The translations under genes were made by a program, and so were the position numbers. Below, piece by piece: positions 16,979 to 26,498 of a stretch of 64,000 bases of DNA (its first letter is position 1; every line of letters begins with the position of its first letter). The stretch is from assembly GCF_900199725.1 (NCBI RefSeq), contig NZ_LT904904.1:1889932-1953931 (forward strand), given 5' to 3'. The DNA is from Cytobacillus massiliigabonensis (GTDB lineage Bacteria > Bacillota > Bacilli > Bacillales > Cytobacillaceae). The notes beneath the pieces are model-generated. The model had not been told where the DNA came from. It was given only the letters and a program-made list of their open reading frames with translations, and searched no databases.

Positions 16979-17752
16979 ATGGCGATTTTAGAAGGTATAT
17001 TGAATACCTATGCCCAGTTTTTTAATTGGGAAATGTGGGTTGAGGTTTTAACAAATCCAGTCAGCTGGGGATTAATAGGAACACTTGTTATCATGGAAGG
17101 GCTTTTATCGGCTGATAATGCACTCGTTCTTGCTGTTATGGTTAAGCATTTACCTGAAAAGCAGCGGAAAAAAGCATTGTTTTATGGATTATTAGGCGCT
17201 TATATTTTCCGTTTTATTGCAATTGGAATTGGTGTCTTCCTAATCGAACTTTGGTGGGTAAAAGTATTAGGTGCAGGATATCTTGCATGGCTATCAATTA
17301 AATATTTCATTGATAAGAAAAAAGAAGCAGATAGTGAAGAAGAGGAAGAAGCACAAGGCATTAATAAAGGCGGCATTCTCATTCGACTATTTGGAACTTT
17401 TTGGGGAACAGTTGCAGCTGTTGAGATAATGGATATTGCCTTCTCTGTTGATAGTGTTCTTGCTGCCTTTGGGATCAGCCAGGAAGTATGGGTATTGTTA
17501 CTTGGAGGTATGCTTGGCGTACTAATGATGCGTGGAGTTGCAGGCGTCTTCTTAAAATTGATTGATGCAGTACCTGAACTCGAAACTTCGGCATATGTTC
17601 TAATCTTGATCATTGCTGCTAAAATGTTATTGGGTGTATTCGGGATCCATATTGATCATATATATTTCTTCATTCTATTACTTGTTGTATTCGCGGGTAC
17701 ATTCATTATACACTTCATGAATAAAAAGAAAGAAGCGGCAAGTGGAGAATAA
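16979..17752 (+). CDS. yceF: TerC family integral membrane protein
   Basis: A 257-residue membrane protein with about seven hydrophobic segments and an acidic cytoplasmic loop (ADSEEEEEAQ near residue 117). It carries the two TerC metal-site segments, EGLLSADNALVLAVM near 40 and VEIMDIAFSVDSVLAAF near 148. Bacillus TerC relatives YceF and YkoY have been linked to manganese export. The start follows CAGGAGG. It is cotranscribed with terD and followed by a terminator. Membrane metal export or stress protection is the expected role. Confidence 0.92.
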   Translation: MAILEGILNTYAQFFNWEMWVEVLTNPVSWGLIGTLVIMEGLLSADNALVLAVMVKHLPEKQRKKALFYGLLGAYIFRFIAIGIGVFLIELWWVKVLGAGYLAWLSIKYFIDKKKEADSEEEEEAQGINKGGILIRLFGTFWGTVAAVEIMDIAFSVDSVLAAFGISQEVWVLLLGGMLGVLMMRGVAGVFLKLIDAVPELETSAYVLILIIAAKMLLGVFGIHIDHIYFFILLLVVFAGTFIIHFMNKKKEAASGE

Positions 17753-17778
17753 TTCAAATTGCATAACTTGATAGACCA

Positions 17779-17815
17779 AAAGGGAACAGACAATTGTCCG
17801 CTCCCTTTCTTTTTA
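17779..17815 (+). terminator. terminator after terC
   Basis: AAAGGGA (17779-17785) pairs with TCCCTTT (17802-17808), with an inner GACAATTGTC palindrome, then CTTTTT. Confidence 0.8.
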
Positions 17816-17913
17816 CCTTTTTAAGGGAATTGTTGACCATACTATGCTATTCTATCTTTTATATAGATATTTGTTTATTGAATAATTTACTATTTTGAAA
17901 CGGAGTTAGTAGG

Positions 17914-19125
17914 ATGAGATTATTTTCAGATCTTCATGAAGAAGAATATGACCGAATTTTCTATAAAAAGCCTTTTCATTTTTCTAAGAATTCCCAGAGG
18001 GAAATTCTTGCTTATGCACTTGGTGCTACACTTTACATGCCGGCAACAAGGCCCAACATCCATCAAGATTTGCTTTCGAAGAAACATGCTGGACTGACCT
18101 CCATGGTGATTGATCTAGAGGATGCGATTGGGGACGAAGAAGTACATGTAGCTGAAAGCCTTCTTATTGAGGAACTGAATAACTTAAGTGTAGAGATGGA
18201 GAAAGGCCTGTTAAATGAGGATGACCTTCCGTTAATTTTTATTCGGATAAGAGATATTGATCAATTTATACGGTTGAAAAACCATATACAAAAAGGGCTT
18301 CATCTATTAACAGGCATTGTTATCCCAAAATTTTCTTTAGAACATGGCGAACCAATTTTACAAGAAATTAAAAAGCTTAATGATAGAGGTCATCAGTTAT
18401 ATGCTTTGCCTATTTTAGAAACAAAAAAAGTAATTGAAAAAGAGACGAGGCTAGATGAGCTTCTTTCAATTAAAAGGCTTGTTGATCAGTATGAGGAATA
18501 TATATTAAATATTCGTATTGGTGCAACTGATTTTTGCGGTCTTTATGGCATCCGCAGGAATTCAGATACAACCGTTTATGATATTGCCGTTATTAGGGAT
18601 TGTATATCAGATATTATCAATGTATTTTTACGATCCGATCATCCGTATGTTATTTCTGGACCTGTATGGGAGTATTTTTCTTCCAAGGAAAGAATGCTGA
18701 AGCCGCAATTAAGACAAACACCGTTTCGTGAGCGCTTCGGTCAGGATGGAATAGATTTAAGATCGAAATTAATTGATAAACATATGGACGGTCTTATTAG
18801 GGAAATTCTTATGGATATTACGAATGGATTAACTGGAAAGACTATTATTCATCCGACACATATTCGTCCGGTTCAGGCATTGAATACAGTGACATATGAA
18901 GAATATTTAGATGCAAAAAGTATTGTCAGTCAAGCAAATGGGGAAATCGGGGTAATGAAAAGTGCGTTCCAAAATAAAATGAATGAAATAAAGCCTCATT
19001 ATTATTGGGCGCAAAAAGTACTTTTGAAATCAGAAATATACGGGGTGCTAAATGAAGAATACACATACATTGACCTGCTTACCAATGAAATTAACACTTC
19101 CAGTCCTGAACCAGTTAGCAGTTGA
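17914..19125 (+). CDS. HpcH/HpaI-type C-C bond lyase of the Ter biosynthetic module
   Basis: A 403-residue citrate-lyase-beta-like TIM-barrel protein of the kind found in Ter-associated operons. MVIDLEDAIGDEE near residue 65 is the family's metal-binding DLEDA motif, RIGATDFCGLYGIRR near 200 matches the RIGxxDxCxLxG pattern, and GKTIIHPTHI near 305 is the usual HPxQI/HPTHI segment. It starts the four-gene run lyase, PRTase-TRSP, StiP, HAD; the next gene overlaps its 3' end by 74 bases. Proposed role, from comparative genomics of Ter systems, is making a nucleoside-like metabolite. The actual substrate is unknown. Confidence 0.85.
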   Translation: MRLFSDLHEEEYDRIFYKKPFHFSKNSQREILAYALGATLYMPATRPNIHQDLLSKKHAGLTSMVIDLEDAIGDEEVHVAESLLIEELNNLSVEMEKGLLNEDDLPLIFIRIRDIDQFIRLKNHIQKGLHLLTGIVIPKFSLEHGEPILQEIKKLNDRGHQLYALPILETKKVIEKETRLDELLSIKRLVDQYEEYILNIRIGATDFCGLYGIRRNSDTTVYDIAVIRDCISDIINVFLRSDHPYVISGPVWEYFSSKERMLKPQLRQTPFRERFGQDGIDLRSKLIDKHMDGLIREILMDITNGLTGKTIIHPTHIRPVQALNTVTYEEYLDAKSIVSQANGEIGVMKSAFQNKMNEIKPHYYWAQKVLLKSEIYGVLNEEYTYIDLLTNEINTSSPEPVSS

Positions 19126-20437
19126 TATTGAAATTACAGAAAATCCATATGAGCTAACACCGGATGATCTATTTCAGATGGCTGCAAGAATTAATAAGAA
19201 AAGATCGTTTCTATTTGTTAGTAAAGTATTGGGAAAGCATATTCCAATTAATCCTACAATAGGTCTAATAACCGGGGCATTGCTGGCAAACCGATATATA
19301 GAAACCGTGAAAGGGATTGAGACTGGATGCAGGGAAGAATTGCTTTTCTCCTTTTTAAATGATTCAAAAGGATATACAGACGATCCATTTATTGATGAAC
19401 GAGTAAATCCTGTCATCATTGGCTTTGCTGAAACAGCAACTGCACTGGGACATGCATTCTATCATTCTTTTAAACAGGCAGATTTCTTCCATACAACAAG
19501 GGAGGAACTTCTTGGAATCGATCCGGTTATTACTTTTGAGGAAGAGCACTCACATGCGACATCTCACCGCTGCTATGTCGATGAATCGATACTTAATAAC
19601 GATCGTGAAATCATCCTTGTTGATGATGAAATGACAACAGGAAAAACGAATGTGAATATTATTCGTTCCATTCATGCCAGATTTCCGAGAAAGATATATA
19701 CAGTTGTCTCCATTTTGGATTGGCGCGGGGAAGAACATTTACAACTGTATAAAAAGCTTGAACAAGAGCTGGGAATTATCATTCATTCTGTTAGCCTGCT
19801 AAAAGGGAACATTCAAATATCAGGTAATCTTGGGATTGAAGAACAATTAACTGAAGGAACGGAAAGTAGATGTCATACGGCGGCAGTCTCAACTATTAAT
19901 ATTAATGAACGATTTCCTCATGAATTAACACCAATTAATTATCCCTCTATTTCCCTAGAGGGGGCGGTAAGGAACATTCCCTTTTCAGCTGAAACGGGAC
20001 GCTTTGGTTTGAGTGCAGGATCGAATAAGCAGATTGATCAAACTCTAGAGGAAATAGGTCAATTTTTATCAACTCAAAGAACCGGAAAAAAAGTGCTTTG
20101 TCTTGGGACAGGTGAATTCATGTATGTGCCGATGAAGCTAGCTTCCTATATGGGACAAGGAGTCAGCTACCAGTCAACAACTCGCAGTCCAATCTATATA
20201 GAAAAAAGTGAACAGTATGGAGCCCAATATGGGATTACCTTTCCGAACCCAGAAGATGGGGGAATTAAGCAGTTTGTTTATAATATTCCTCCAAATGAAT
20301 ATGATCAGCTATTTGTATTTTTTGAAAGAGCAGTTTCAATGGACAAACTGCAGCCAATGCTTCAGGAGCTGATGAAAGCAAATATTCCTGAAATAAAAGT
20401 AGTTTTCTTTAATGGGAGTTGTATGGTGGATGAATAA
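19052..20437 (+). CDS. phosphoribosyltransferase-TRSP domain protein
   Basis: A 461-residue two-domain protein. The N-terminal half is a phosphoribosyltransferase-like domain with the PRPP loop ILVDDEMTTGKT near residue 187-198. The C-terminal half (about 300-461) fits the TRSP domain seen in Ter clusters, with CLGTGEFMYVPMKLA near 350 and GVSYQSTTRSPI near 370. ATG 19052 lies inside the lyase gene behind GGGGTG, which suggests translational coupling. An alternative internal ATG at 19085 lacks a ribosome binding site. It is expected to form or break a ribosyl-base bond in the Ter pathway. Confidence 0.85.
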   Translation: MKNTHTLTCLPMKLTLPVLNQLAVDIEITENPYELTPDDLFQMAARINKKRSFLFVSKVLGKHIPINPTIGLITGALLANRYIETVKGIETGCREELLFSFLNDSKGYTDDPFIDERVNPVIIGFAETATALGHAFYHSFKQADFFHTTREELLGIDPVITFEEEHSHATSHRCYVDESILNNDREIILVDDEMTTGKTNVNIIRSIHARFPRKIYTVVSILDWRGEEHLQLYKKLEQELGIIIHSVSLLKGNIQISGNLGIEEQLTEGTESRCHTAAVSTININERFPHELTPINYPSISLEGAVRNIPFSAETGRFGLSAGSNKQIDQTLEEIGQFLSTQRTGKKVLCLGTGEFMYVPMKLASYMGQGVSYQSTTRSPIYIEKSEQYGAQYGITFPNPEDGGIKQFVYNIPPNEYDQLFVFFERAVSMDKLQPMLQELMKANIPEIKVVFFNGSCMVDE

Positions 20438-21548
20438 ATTGTTAAACAAAAAAAGTCAGTTTGGATCATATCATGAGAATGATGTTGTTTTTTTATTAAA
20501 GGATTTAAGCAGTTATGAGCTGGAAGGCACTACTGAGCATCGGGAGAAAAAAATTCAGTCAGGACAGCATTATAGTGAGACATTGCCTATTGAGTATCAG
20601 CCGCCAGATCATTACATGCAGGTTTTCAGGGAAACACTTGAAGAGTACAAGCAGAAGGTAGCTTTATGCACTGGGATTGTTGCTGAGCAAATTTTTCACC
20701 AAAAAGGAAAAGACACAGTTCTCGTATCTTTAGCCCGTGCAGGGACTCCAATCGGTATTCTAATCAAACGGTATATTCTAGCAAAATATCAGGAAAATCT
20801 TCCGCATTATAGCGTTTCAATTATTCGGGATAAAGGAATCGACGAAAATGCCATTCATTATATTCTAAAGAATCACCCTGGCAAACAAATTCAATTCATA
20901 GATGGCTGGACGGGAAAAGGTGCAATATCAATAGAATTAACAAAAGCTTGTCAAGTATTTAAGGAAAAGTACGGAATTGTTCTTGATGATACCCTTGCTG
21001 TTTTGGCTGACCCAGGACAATGTACTAGACTCTATGGAACAAGAGAGGATTTTCTCATCCCGAGTGCATGCTTAAATTCTACTGTTTCTGGCTTAGTCAG
21101 CAGAACAGTATTAAACGGCCAATTGATCGGATCAGAAGATTTCCATGGGGCTAAATATTATAAAAACTTAATTCATGCCGATGTTTCAAATGAATATATT
21201 GATATTGTGTCAAATGAGTTTCCTATGATCCAGAGAGAGGCATTTGAGGCTTTCGAACGGACATTAAATAATCAAATGGAGGCTACTTTTAAAGGGATGG
21301 ATGAAGTGGTCCGAATGGCAAAGGAGTTTGGAATTGATTCCACTCATTTTGTTAAGCCGGGTGTTGGAGAAACAACGAGAGTGCTGCTGCGCAGAGTACC
21401 TTGGAAAATATTAATAAAAGACACAGATAGTCCATATGTCAGGCATATCTTGCTGCTTGCTAAGGAGAGAAATGTGGAAATTGTCCACTACCCAAATATG
21501 AGCTATACATGCTGCGGATTAATAAAAAAGGTAAGTGATAGCCAATGA
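20430..21548 (+). CDS. StiP-family PRTase-PELOTA protein
   Basis: A 372-residue protein of the StiP/PRTase_1 family. The main domain contains VSLARAGTPIGILIKRY near residue 98-114, and FIDGWTGKGAISIEL near 162, a PRPP-loop-like segment. The C-terminal ~90 residues (VLLRRVPWKILIKDT to TYTCCGLIKK) fit the PELOTA RNA-binding-like domain attached to these enzymes. Some databases call the family a cysteine protease, but the neighbours point to nucleotide chemistry. ATG 20430 overlaps the upstream stop and is preferred to 20412. It overlaps the HAD gene by four bases. Confidence 0.85.
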   Translation: MNKLLNKKSQFGSYHENDVVFLLKDLSSYELEGTTEHREKKIQSGQHYSETLPIEYQPPDHYMQVFRETLEEYKQKVALCTGIVAEQIFHQKGKDTVLVSLARAGTPIGILIKRYILAKYQENLPHYSVSIIRDKGIDENAIHYILKNHPGKQIQFIDGWTGKGAISIELTKACQVFKEKYGIVLDDTLAVLADPGQCTRLYGTREDFLIPSACLNSTVSGLVSRTVLNGQLIGSEDFHGAKYYKNLIHADVSNEYIDIVSNEFPMIQREAFEAFERTLNNQMEATFKGMDEVVRMAKEFGIDSTHFVKPGVGETTRVLLRRVPWKILIKDTDSPYVRHILLLAKERNVEIVHYPNMSYTCCGLIKKVSDSQ

Positions 21549-22348
21549 TGATGTTTGCCTCTGATTTAGACCGCACCCTTATCTATTCCAATCGGGCCCT
21601 TGCTGACTTTAAGCAGCATACGATAAGTGATCTAATTGCTGTTGAGTTAAAGGATGCACAAGAAGTAGCCTTCATGACAAACAATGCATACAGTTTATTA
21701 AAAGAATTAGCTGCCTCTCTTTTATTTATTCCTGTTACAACGAGAACATATGAACAGTATAAAAGGGTTTTTATTTTTACTGAATCCTTTCACTTAAAGT
21801 ATGCAGTTACATCAAATGGGGCAACAATCATTTATAATGGGCTTCCCCTTCAAGAATGGAGAGAAACCGTTCAAAAGCGGCTGGAAAATGAATGTGTCCC
21901 ATTTCAGAAAATGATGGAAGAAATGTTCAGGCTGCCGATAAATGGTACATTAAAAAAGGTTGAAAATCTATTTTTTTATTATCTCCTAGAGGAACCATTA
22001 ACCTTGGAGACAAAAAATAGAATTCAAAAAATGGCAGACAGAAACGGCTGGAGAATTTCCATTCAAGGAAGAAAGCTGTATTTAATGCCGAAGCCTGTTT
22101 GTAAAGGGGAAGCGGTTAAGTTTATTAAAGAACGGGAAGGAATCCAAACCGTTTTTGGGGCTGGAGACTCCATACTAGATAATGATTTTCTAAAACTGTG
22201 TGATTACGCATATGTTCCTTCCCATGGTGAATTAAAAAATGAGGGGATTGGGCGTTCCAATTATTTATTTACTGCTCATCAAGGAGTTCTGGCTGGGGAA
22301 GAAATCTTACATAGTATATTAAATACAGTAACAGAAAAAAGTACTTAA
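21545..22348 (+). CDS. HAD superfamily phosphatase of the Ter module
   Basis: A 267-residue HAD hydrolase of the Cof/sucrose-phosphatase type. The nucleophile motif is ASDLDRTLI (Asp7, Asp9), motif II is VTTRT near residue 66, and motif IV is FGAGDSILDNDF near 204. A C2-type cap lies between. It overlaps StiP by four bases (ATGA) and ends the four-gene biosynthetic run. It probably removes a phosphate from the pathway product. Its stop overlaps the stop of a convergent small membrane gene by four bases. Confidence 0.88.
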   Translation: MMMFASDLDRTLIYSNRALADFKQHTISDLIAVELKDAQEVAFMTNNAYSLLKELAASLLFIPVTTRTYEQYKRVFIFTESFHLKYAVTSNGATIIYNGLPLQEWRETVQKRLENECVPFQKMMEEMFRLPINGTLKKVENLFFYYLLEEPLTLETKNRIQKMADRNGWRISIQGRKLYLMPKPVCKGEAVKFIKEREGIQTVFGAGDSILDNDFLKLCDYAYVPSHGELKNEGIGRSNYLFTAHQGVLAGEEILHSILNTVTEKST

Positions 22349-22593
22349 TTTTGCGATTCTCTCACCCATTTTCTTAGACAGAAATGCAGACCCGCTCCAA
22401 AAATGTAGGAACTTGTAAAGATGATAAATGCTCCAAGCAATGAAAAATGAAGGGATAATGTGAGTAGGGTCATTAGCAGTGACCAAAAAAACAAATCTAT
22501 GAAAATAAAAAAGTCTGAACTCAAAACTTCCTCCACTAATTGTGTATCCGATTCATGTGTACGATATTTTGCCCTTCTATAAAGAAACCTCAT
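22345..22593 (-). CDS. small two-helix membrane protein inside the Ter island
   Basis: An 82-residue minus-strand protein with a basic N-terminus (MRFLYRRAKYR) and two hydrophobic helices at about residues 28-48 and 50-70, ending in a charged tail. AGAAGGTGAG at 22600-22609 on the minus strand supports ATG 22593. It is the only minus-strand gene of the island, set convergent to the HAD gene. I do not recognise the family. The upstream gap 22594-22873 is AT-rich, with a hairpin AACTCCA/TGGAGTT near 22790 and no clear gene. Confidence 0.65.
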   Translation of the reverse strand: MRFLYRRAKYRTHESDTQLVEEVLSSDFFIFIDLFFWSLLMTLLTLSLHFSLLGAFIIFTSSYIFGAGLHFCLRKWVRESQN

Positions 22594-22873
22594 AGCTGCT
22601 CACCTTCTATTCATAGTACTCAACTATATGCATGGACAAGATGAAAGGTGAAAGGACAAAAGGAAAGGAAATAAGGAATTGTAGGTTGAACTGTCCGAAC
22701 CTGAATGATTTTTTTTTATATTTGGAGGAATCGTTTTAGAATTTAATGGAACGTATGGTATCATGGTAATAAGTTTACATTTATTTAAACTCCATTTCTG
22801 TTTTGGAGTTAGATTTTAGTAGTTTTAATATTCTTATTACAGTCTTTCGCTCATAGAGGGAAGGGATTATTAA

Positions 22874-24511
22874 ATGAACGAGACATATAGTCAAATGAAA
22901 CCTCATTTATTGCCGATTTCAAATGAGAATTGGCTTTCTATTTTAAAACAAGAAATAAAAGCGAGGCCCCGATTTGCCATTGAACAAAGAACGATTCATA
23001 TAGGTCAGGTGGCTGCTCGGTTTTTAGGTGTTCCATTAGATGAAGATGAGTACTATAACATGCTGTACGATCTCATTCATACAGAAACAGCGGGACTTAT
23101 CTTGTTAAGTGAGGATACGCTTGATAAAACGATTGATAACCAGCAATTCCAATCCATTCAAAAGGTTTTGAATATTAATCGGGAACAGAATTTATCGATT
23201 AATCGATTTGTTGCTTTTCTTGATGGAGAGCAGCTTTTACTAAAATCAGCTATTCCTTCCTTGCATAGAAAAACAAGAGAGGCGATGATAGCTGTTCTCG
23301 AACTATTTTCTGCGCAGGAAAAGGATGGATTAAAGAGTCAGGAATTAAGACGTGTACTTGTCGATATCATTAAGTGGACCATTAACCATCTTGGTGAGAA
23401 ATGGAATGAGGCAAACCCTGAAAAGTCGATGCCAAAATTATTATGGTATGGAAATTCAAATAAAAGCCAGCACTATTTTCTATACTATTTATTCCAAATG
23501 GGATGTGACATCATTGTTTACTCTCCATCTGGGGAAGACATCATCATTGGTGATCATACAGAATTAGATCATGCGTTTATTCACAATTATCCGGAACAAA
23601 AACAGCCTGAGCCATTCCCTGCTGAAAAGAGAAGGCGCTCATCAACCGTTGCTTACCGAGCCTCTAGAGAAATTGAATCCATTTTAAATCATGAAGGATC
23701 GGGATTCTATAAGCCATGGCAGCTGCGTGAATATACTCCATTATCGGTTACATTGAAAACAACCTATGATGAACTATTTCTTTTGATTAAGGAAAAGGCA
23801 ATGGTACGGCCAAACTTTGAGGTGAAGAATGGCCAAGTGAAAATTCCTGCAATTTTTGCTAAAGTACAAGGGGTTAGCAGGAACCGGAAAGAATATTGGG
23901 ATCGATTACAGACGATCAGTCAAATGGATCACAGCCTTCTTATCCAAAGGTTTCCATTTACTAATAATGTTAACAATGATTTCCGTTTTCATTATCGAAA
24001 TGCGCTAGGAAATGATGGCTTACTTGACCCCAGAAAAATGGTGGCAGCCCATTATTGGAAGTACCAGCATTTGCCAACCGGTCTTCAAAATGGGATTGCG
24101 ATGGCTGTACGTAATATTTGCGCAAGACCTTACATTAAGCCTGTCTACCATGAGGAAATTGAGGAGCAAAGATCATTTCTGTTTGCTCAAGGAATGCAAA
24201 TACCTGCAAGTATTTTGCAGCTGCTGCAAAAGTTTGATTATTCGCAGGACATTCCAAAGCTAGTTCTTTATAATAATGAGCTTAATGGCGCGATGACGCG
24301 TACAGACGCAGCTTTGTTATTATTACTTAATCAATTTGGCATTGATATTGTCTTGTATAATCCTCCAGGTCATAATGATTTAGAAAACTTTATTGATGAA
24401 GGGGTCTATGATGTCCATTGGCTAGAAGATGTAGTTTTTGAACAGGAATTTAAAGAACCAACTTTATTAAATAGAGTGAAGGGCATTTTCAAAAATTTAA
24501 GAGGAGATTGA
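22874..24511 (+). CDS. yceG: YceG family tellurite/stress protein
   Basis: A 545-residue cytosolic protein matching B. subtilis YceG, the partner of YceH in the yceC-yceH stress operon. The two halves show related patterns: FAIEQRTIHIGQVAARFLGV near residue 35 and FEVKNGQVKIPAIFAKVQGV near 315, suggesting an internal duplication. Each half also contains a PKLLWYGN or PKLVLYNN segment followed by DIIVYSPSG or DIVLYNPPG. No catalytic motif is recognised. The start follows AGGGAAGGG. It lies four bases before yceH. Confidence 0.88.
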   Translation: MNETYSQMKPHLLPISNENWLSILKQEIKARPRFAIEQRTIHIGQVAARFLGVPLDEDEYYNMLYDLIHTETAGLILLSEDTLDKTIDNQQFQSIQKVLNINREQNLSINRFVAFLDGEQLLLKSAIPSLHRKTREAMIAVLELFSAQEKDGLKSQELRRVLVDIIKWTINHLGEKWNEANPEKSMPKLLWYGNSNKSQHYFLYYLFQMGCDIIVYSPSGEDIIIGDHTELDHAFIHNYPEQKQPEPFPAEKRRRSSTVAYRASREIESILNHEGSGFYKPWQLREYTPLSVTLKTTYDELFLLIKEKAMVRPNFEVKNGQVKIPAIFAKVQGVSRNRKEYWDRLQTISQMDHSLLIQRFPFTNNVNNDFRFHYRNALGNDGLLDPRKMVAAHYWKYQHLPTGLQNGIAMAVRNICARPYIKPVYHEEIEEQRSFLFAQGMQIPASILQLLQKFDYSQDIPKLVLYNNELNGAMTRTDAALLLLLNQFGIDIVLYNPPGHNDLENFIDEGVYDVHWLEDVVFEQEFKEPTLLNRVKGIFKNLRGD

Positions 24512-24515
24512 AGCA

Positions 24516-25625
24516 ATGAATCAAATGCAGCCAACAAATCTTGATCTTACATTAACAAAACCAACAGAAGATAAATTAACGGAAACGACTGCTTCAGAAA
24601 TTAAGCTTGCTCTTCGTCAAGATCCAGAAGTGCAAAATTTAGCACGCTCAATCGATGAACGGGATCAAGTTCAAATCCTTGAATTCGGGAAGGAGCCAGC
24701 GACACAAATATCCCGTTTCTCCGATCAAATTTTAGGCAATATGCGGGCAACAAAGGTCGAAGATTCAGGTGAATTATTAAAGCAGCTCGGTCGAATCATG
24801 GATAAGTTTGATAAGAAAGATTTTGAAAAAACTTCAGGCGGATTATTTGGAAAGCTGTTCAAAAAAGGTGAAAAGCTTATTGATAAGCTATTTGGAAAAT
24901 ATCAAACGATGGGTCATGAAATTGACAAGATATATGTAGAAATTTCAAAGTACCAACATGAAATGGTTGAATCGACAACCATGCTGGACCAAATGTATGA
25001 GCAGAACTACCAATACTATTTAGCACTAGAAAAATATGCGGTAGCTGGGCAAATGAAGGCAGATGAGCTGAAAGCCAATCAGCTTCCCCAGCTTGAATCC
25101 CGTGCAGCTGCTGGCGACCAGATGGCATCAATGCAGCTGGATACCCTCAGAAATGGTATTGAATTACTAGAACAGCGTGTATATGATCTGGAAATGGCAA
25201 AAATGGTTTCCTTACAAACTGCACCCCAAATACGCTTATTACAAAGAGGGAACACGAAGCTTATCGGGAAAATTAATTCAGCATTTGTAACAACCATTCC
25301 GATCTTCAAAAATGGAATTATTCAAGCTGTTGCAGCAAAAAGGCAGAAGCTTGTTGCTGACTCAATGAACGAGCTTGATCGCAGAACAAATGAAATGCTT
25401 TTGCGCAACGCACAAAATATCTCTACTCAAAGTGCTGACATTGCAAGACTTGCAGGCAGTCCAAGCGTTAAAATTGAAACGATTGAAGAGTCATGGAACA
25501 TCATTATTAAAGGGATGCAAGAAACTAAAGCAATTGAAGAAGAAAATAAGCGCATGCGTGAAGAGGGAACAAGAAGACTGGAACAGCTTCAGGATAATTT
25601 CAAAAAAATTAAGCTTCAAGGTTAA
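24516..25625 (+). CDS. yceH: TelA-like toxic anion resistance protein YceH
   Basis: A 369-residue, largely helical cytosolic protein of the TelA/KlaA family, associated with resistance to tellurite, nisin and cell-envelope antimicrobials. It has a core of about residues 40-350 with long amphipathic helices. The segment LRNGIELLEQRVYDLEMAKMV and the C-terminal RRLEQLQDNFKKI are typical. It is tightly coupled to yceG (four-base gap, GAGGAG site) as in B. subtilis, and followed by a second TerD gene. The biochemical mechanism is not established. Confidence 0.9.
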   Translation: MNQMQPTNLDLTLTKPTEDKLTETTASEIKLALRQDPEVQNLARSIDERDQVQILEFGKEPATQISRFSDQILGNMRATKVEDSGELLKQLGRIMDKFDKKDFEKTSGGLFGKLFKKGEKLIDKLFGKYQTMGHEIDKIYVEISKYQHEMVESTTMLDQMYEQNYQYYLALEKYAVAGQMKADELKANQLPQLESRAAAGDQMASMQLDTLRNGIELLEQRVYDLEMAKMVSLQTAPQIRLLQRGNTKLIGKINSAFVTTIPIFKNGIIQAVAAKRQKLVADSMNELDRRTNEMLLRNAQNISTQSADIARLAGSPSVKIETIEESWNIIIKGMQETKAIEEENKRMREEGTRRLEQLQDNFKKIKLQG

Positions 25626-25692
25626 TGGGCAATTGGCTATTTGCCAATTGTTTACATAAATATACAACCAAAAAAATTATGAGGTGAAAATG

Positions 25693-26307
25693 ATGGCAAT
25701 TAACTTACAAAAAGGACAACGTGTTGATCTTACAAAAGGAAATCCGGGACTTTCAAAAATTATGGTAGGCTTGGGATGGGATCCTGTTCAAAACCGAGGA
25801 GGCGGAGGGCTGCTTGGCTCATTATTCGGCGGAGGCGGAGGCGGTGCGAATATCGACTGTGATGCGTCCGTGATTATGCTTGGTGAAAATGGAAAAATTA
25901 GAAGCAACAGCGATGTTATTTATTTCGGGAATTTAAAGAGCAGTGATGGCAGTGTCCAGCACACTGGCGATAATTTAACAGGAGATGGAGACGGGGATGA
26001 TGAGCAAATTCTAGTTGATTTAAGCCGTGTACCTTCTCAAGTTCATAAACTAGTGTTTGTAGTTAATATTTATGATTGTATGAAGAGAAAGCAGCATTTC
26101 GGAATGATTCAAAATGCATTTATTCGTATCGTGAACTCTGCTAATAATCAGGAAATGATCCATTTTAACCTAACAGATGATTACAGTGGACAAACATGCC
26201 TAGTTGTTGGTGAAATTTATCGACATGGAAATGAGTGGAAGTTTGCTGCGGTTGGAACTGGAACAGCTGCACCTGGCTTAGGTGATGTGGTCCGTTCATT
26301 CTCTTAA
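25693..26307 (+). CDS. terD: TerD family protein with glycine-rich insert
   Basis: A 204-residue second TerD paralogue of the island. The N-terminus is MAINLQKGQRVDLTKG. Residues about 34-52 form an inserted glycine-rich, low-complexity loop (GGGGLLGSLFGGGGGG) absent from the first TerD. The calcium-site motifs remain: NIDCDASVIMLGENGK and GDGDGDDEQILVDL. ATG 25693 was chosen because GAGGTG at 25681-25686 is spaced for it; ATG 25690 is an alternative. A strong terminator follows. Confidence 0.9.
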   Translation: MAINLQKGQRVDLTKGNPGLSKIMVGLGWDPVQNRGGGGLLGSLFGGGGGGANIDCDASVIMLGENGKIRSNSDVIYFGNLKSSDGSVQHTGDNLTGDGDGDDEQILVDLSRVPSQVHKLVFVVNIYDCMKRKQHFGMIQNAFIRIVNSANNQEMIHFNLTDDYSGQTCLVVGEIYRHGNEWKFAAVGTGTAAPGLGDVVRSFS

Positions 26308-26332
26308 TCAACTAAATCTTGTGCTTAAATAT

Positions 26333-26370
26333 GGGACCAGACTTTGTAGTCTGTGTCCTATTTTTTTTTG
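26333..26370 (+). terminator. terminator after second terD
   Basis: A stem of CAGACT/AGTCTG extended by GGAC/GTCC, then TATTTTTTTTT. Confidence 0.85.
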
Positions 26371-26498
26371 GATAAGATTGGGCTGCCTCCTATATTCTTC
26401 TAGATAACTGCAACTCAATTAGATCATTTCACATGATATAATAATAGTATTCTAGTAAAATTACTTGACCTCAATGAATGATAGAAGGTGTTCTGCAA

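Noticed and set aside
20430..21548. StiP as a cysteine protease
   Set aside because: No protease-like Cys/His arrangement could be identified by eye, and the neighbours and PRPP-loop-like segment favour the phosphoribosyltransferase reading.
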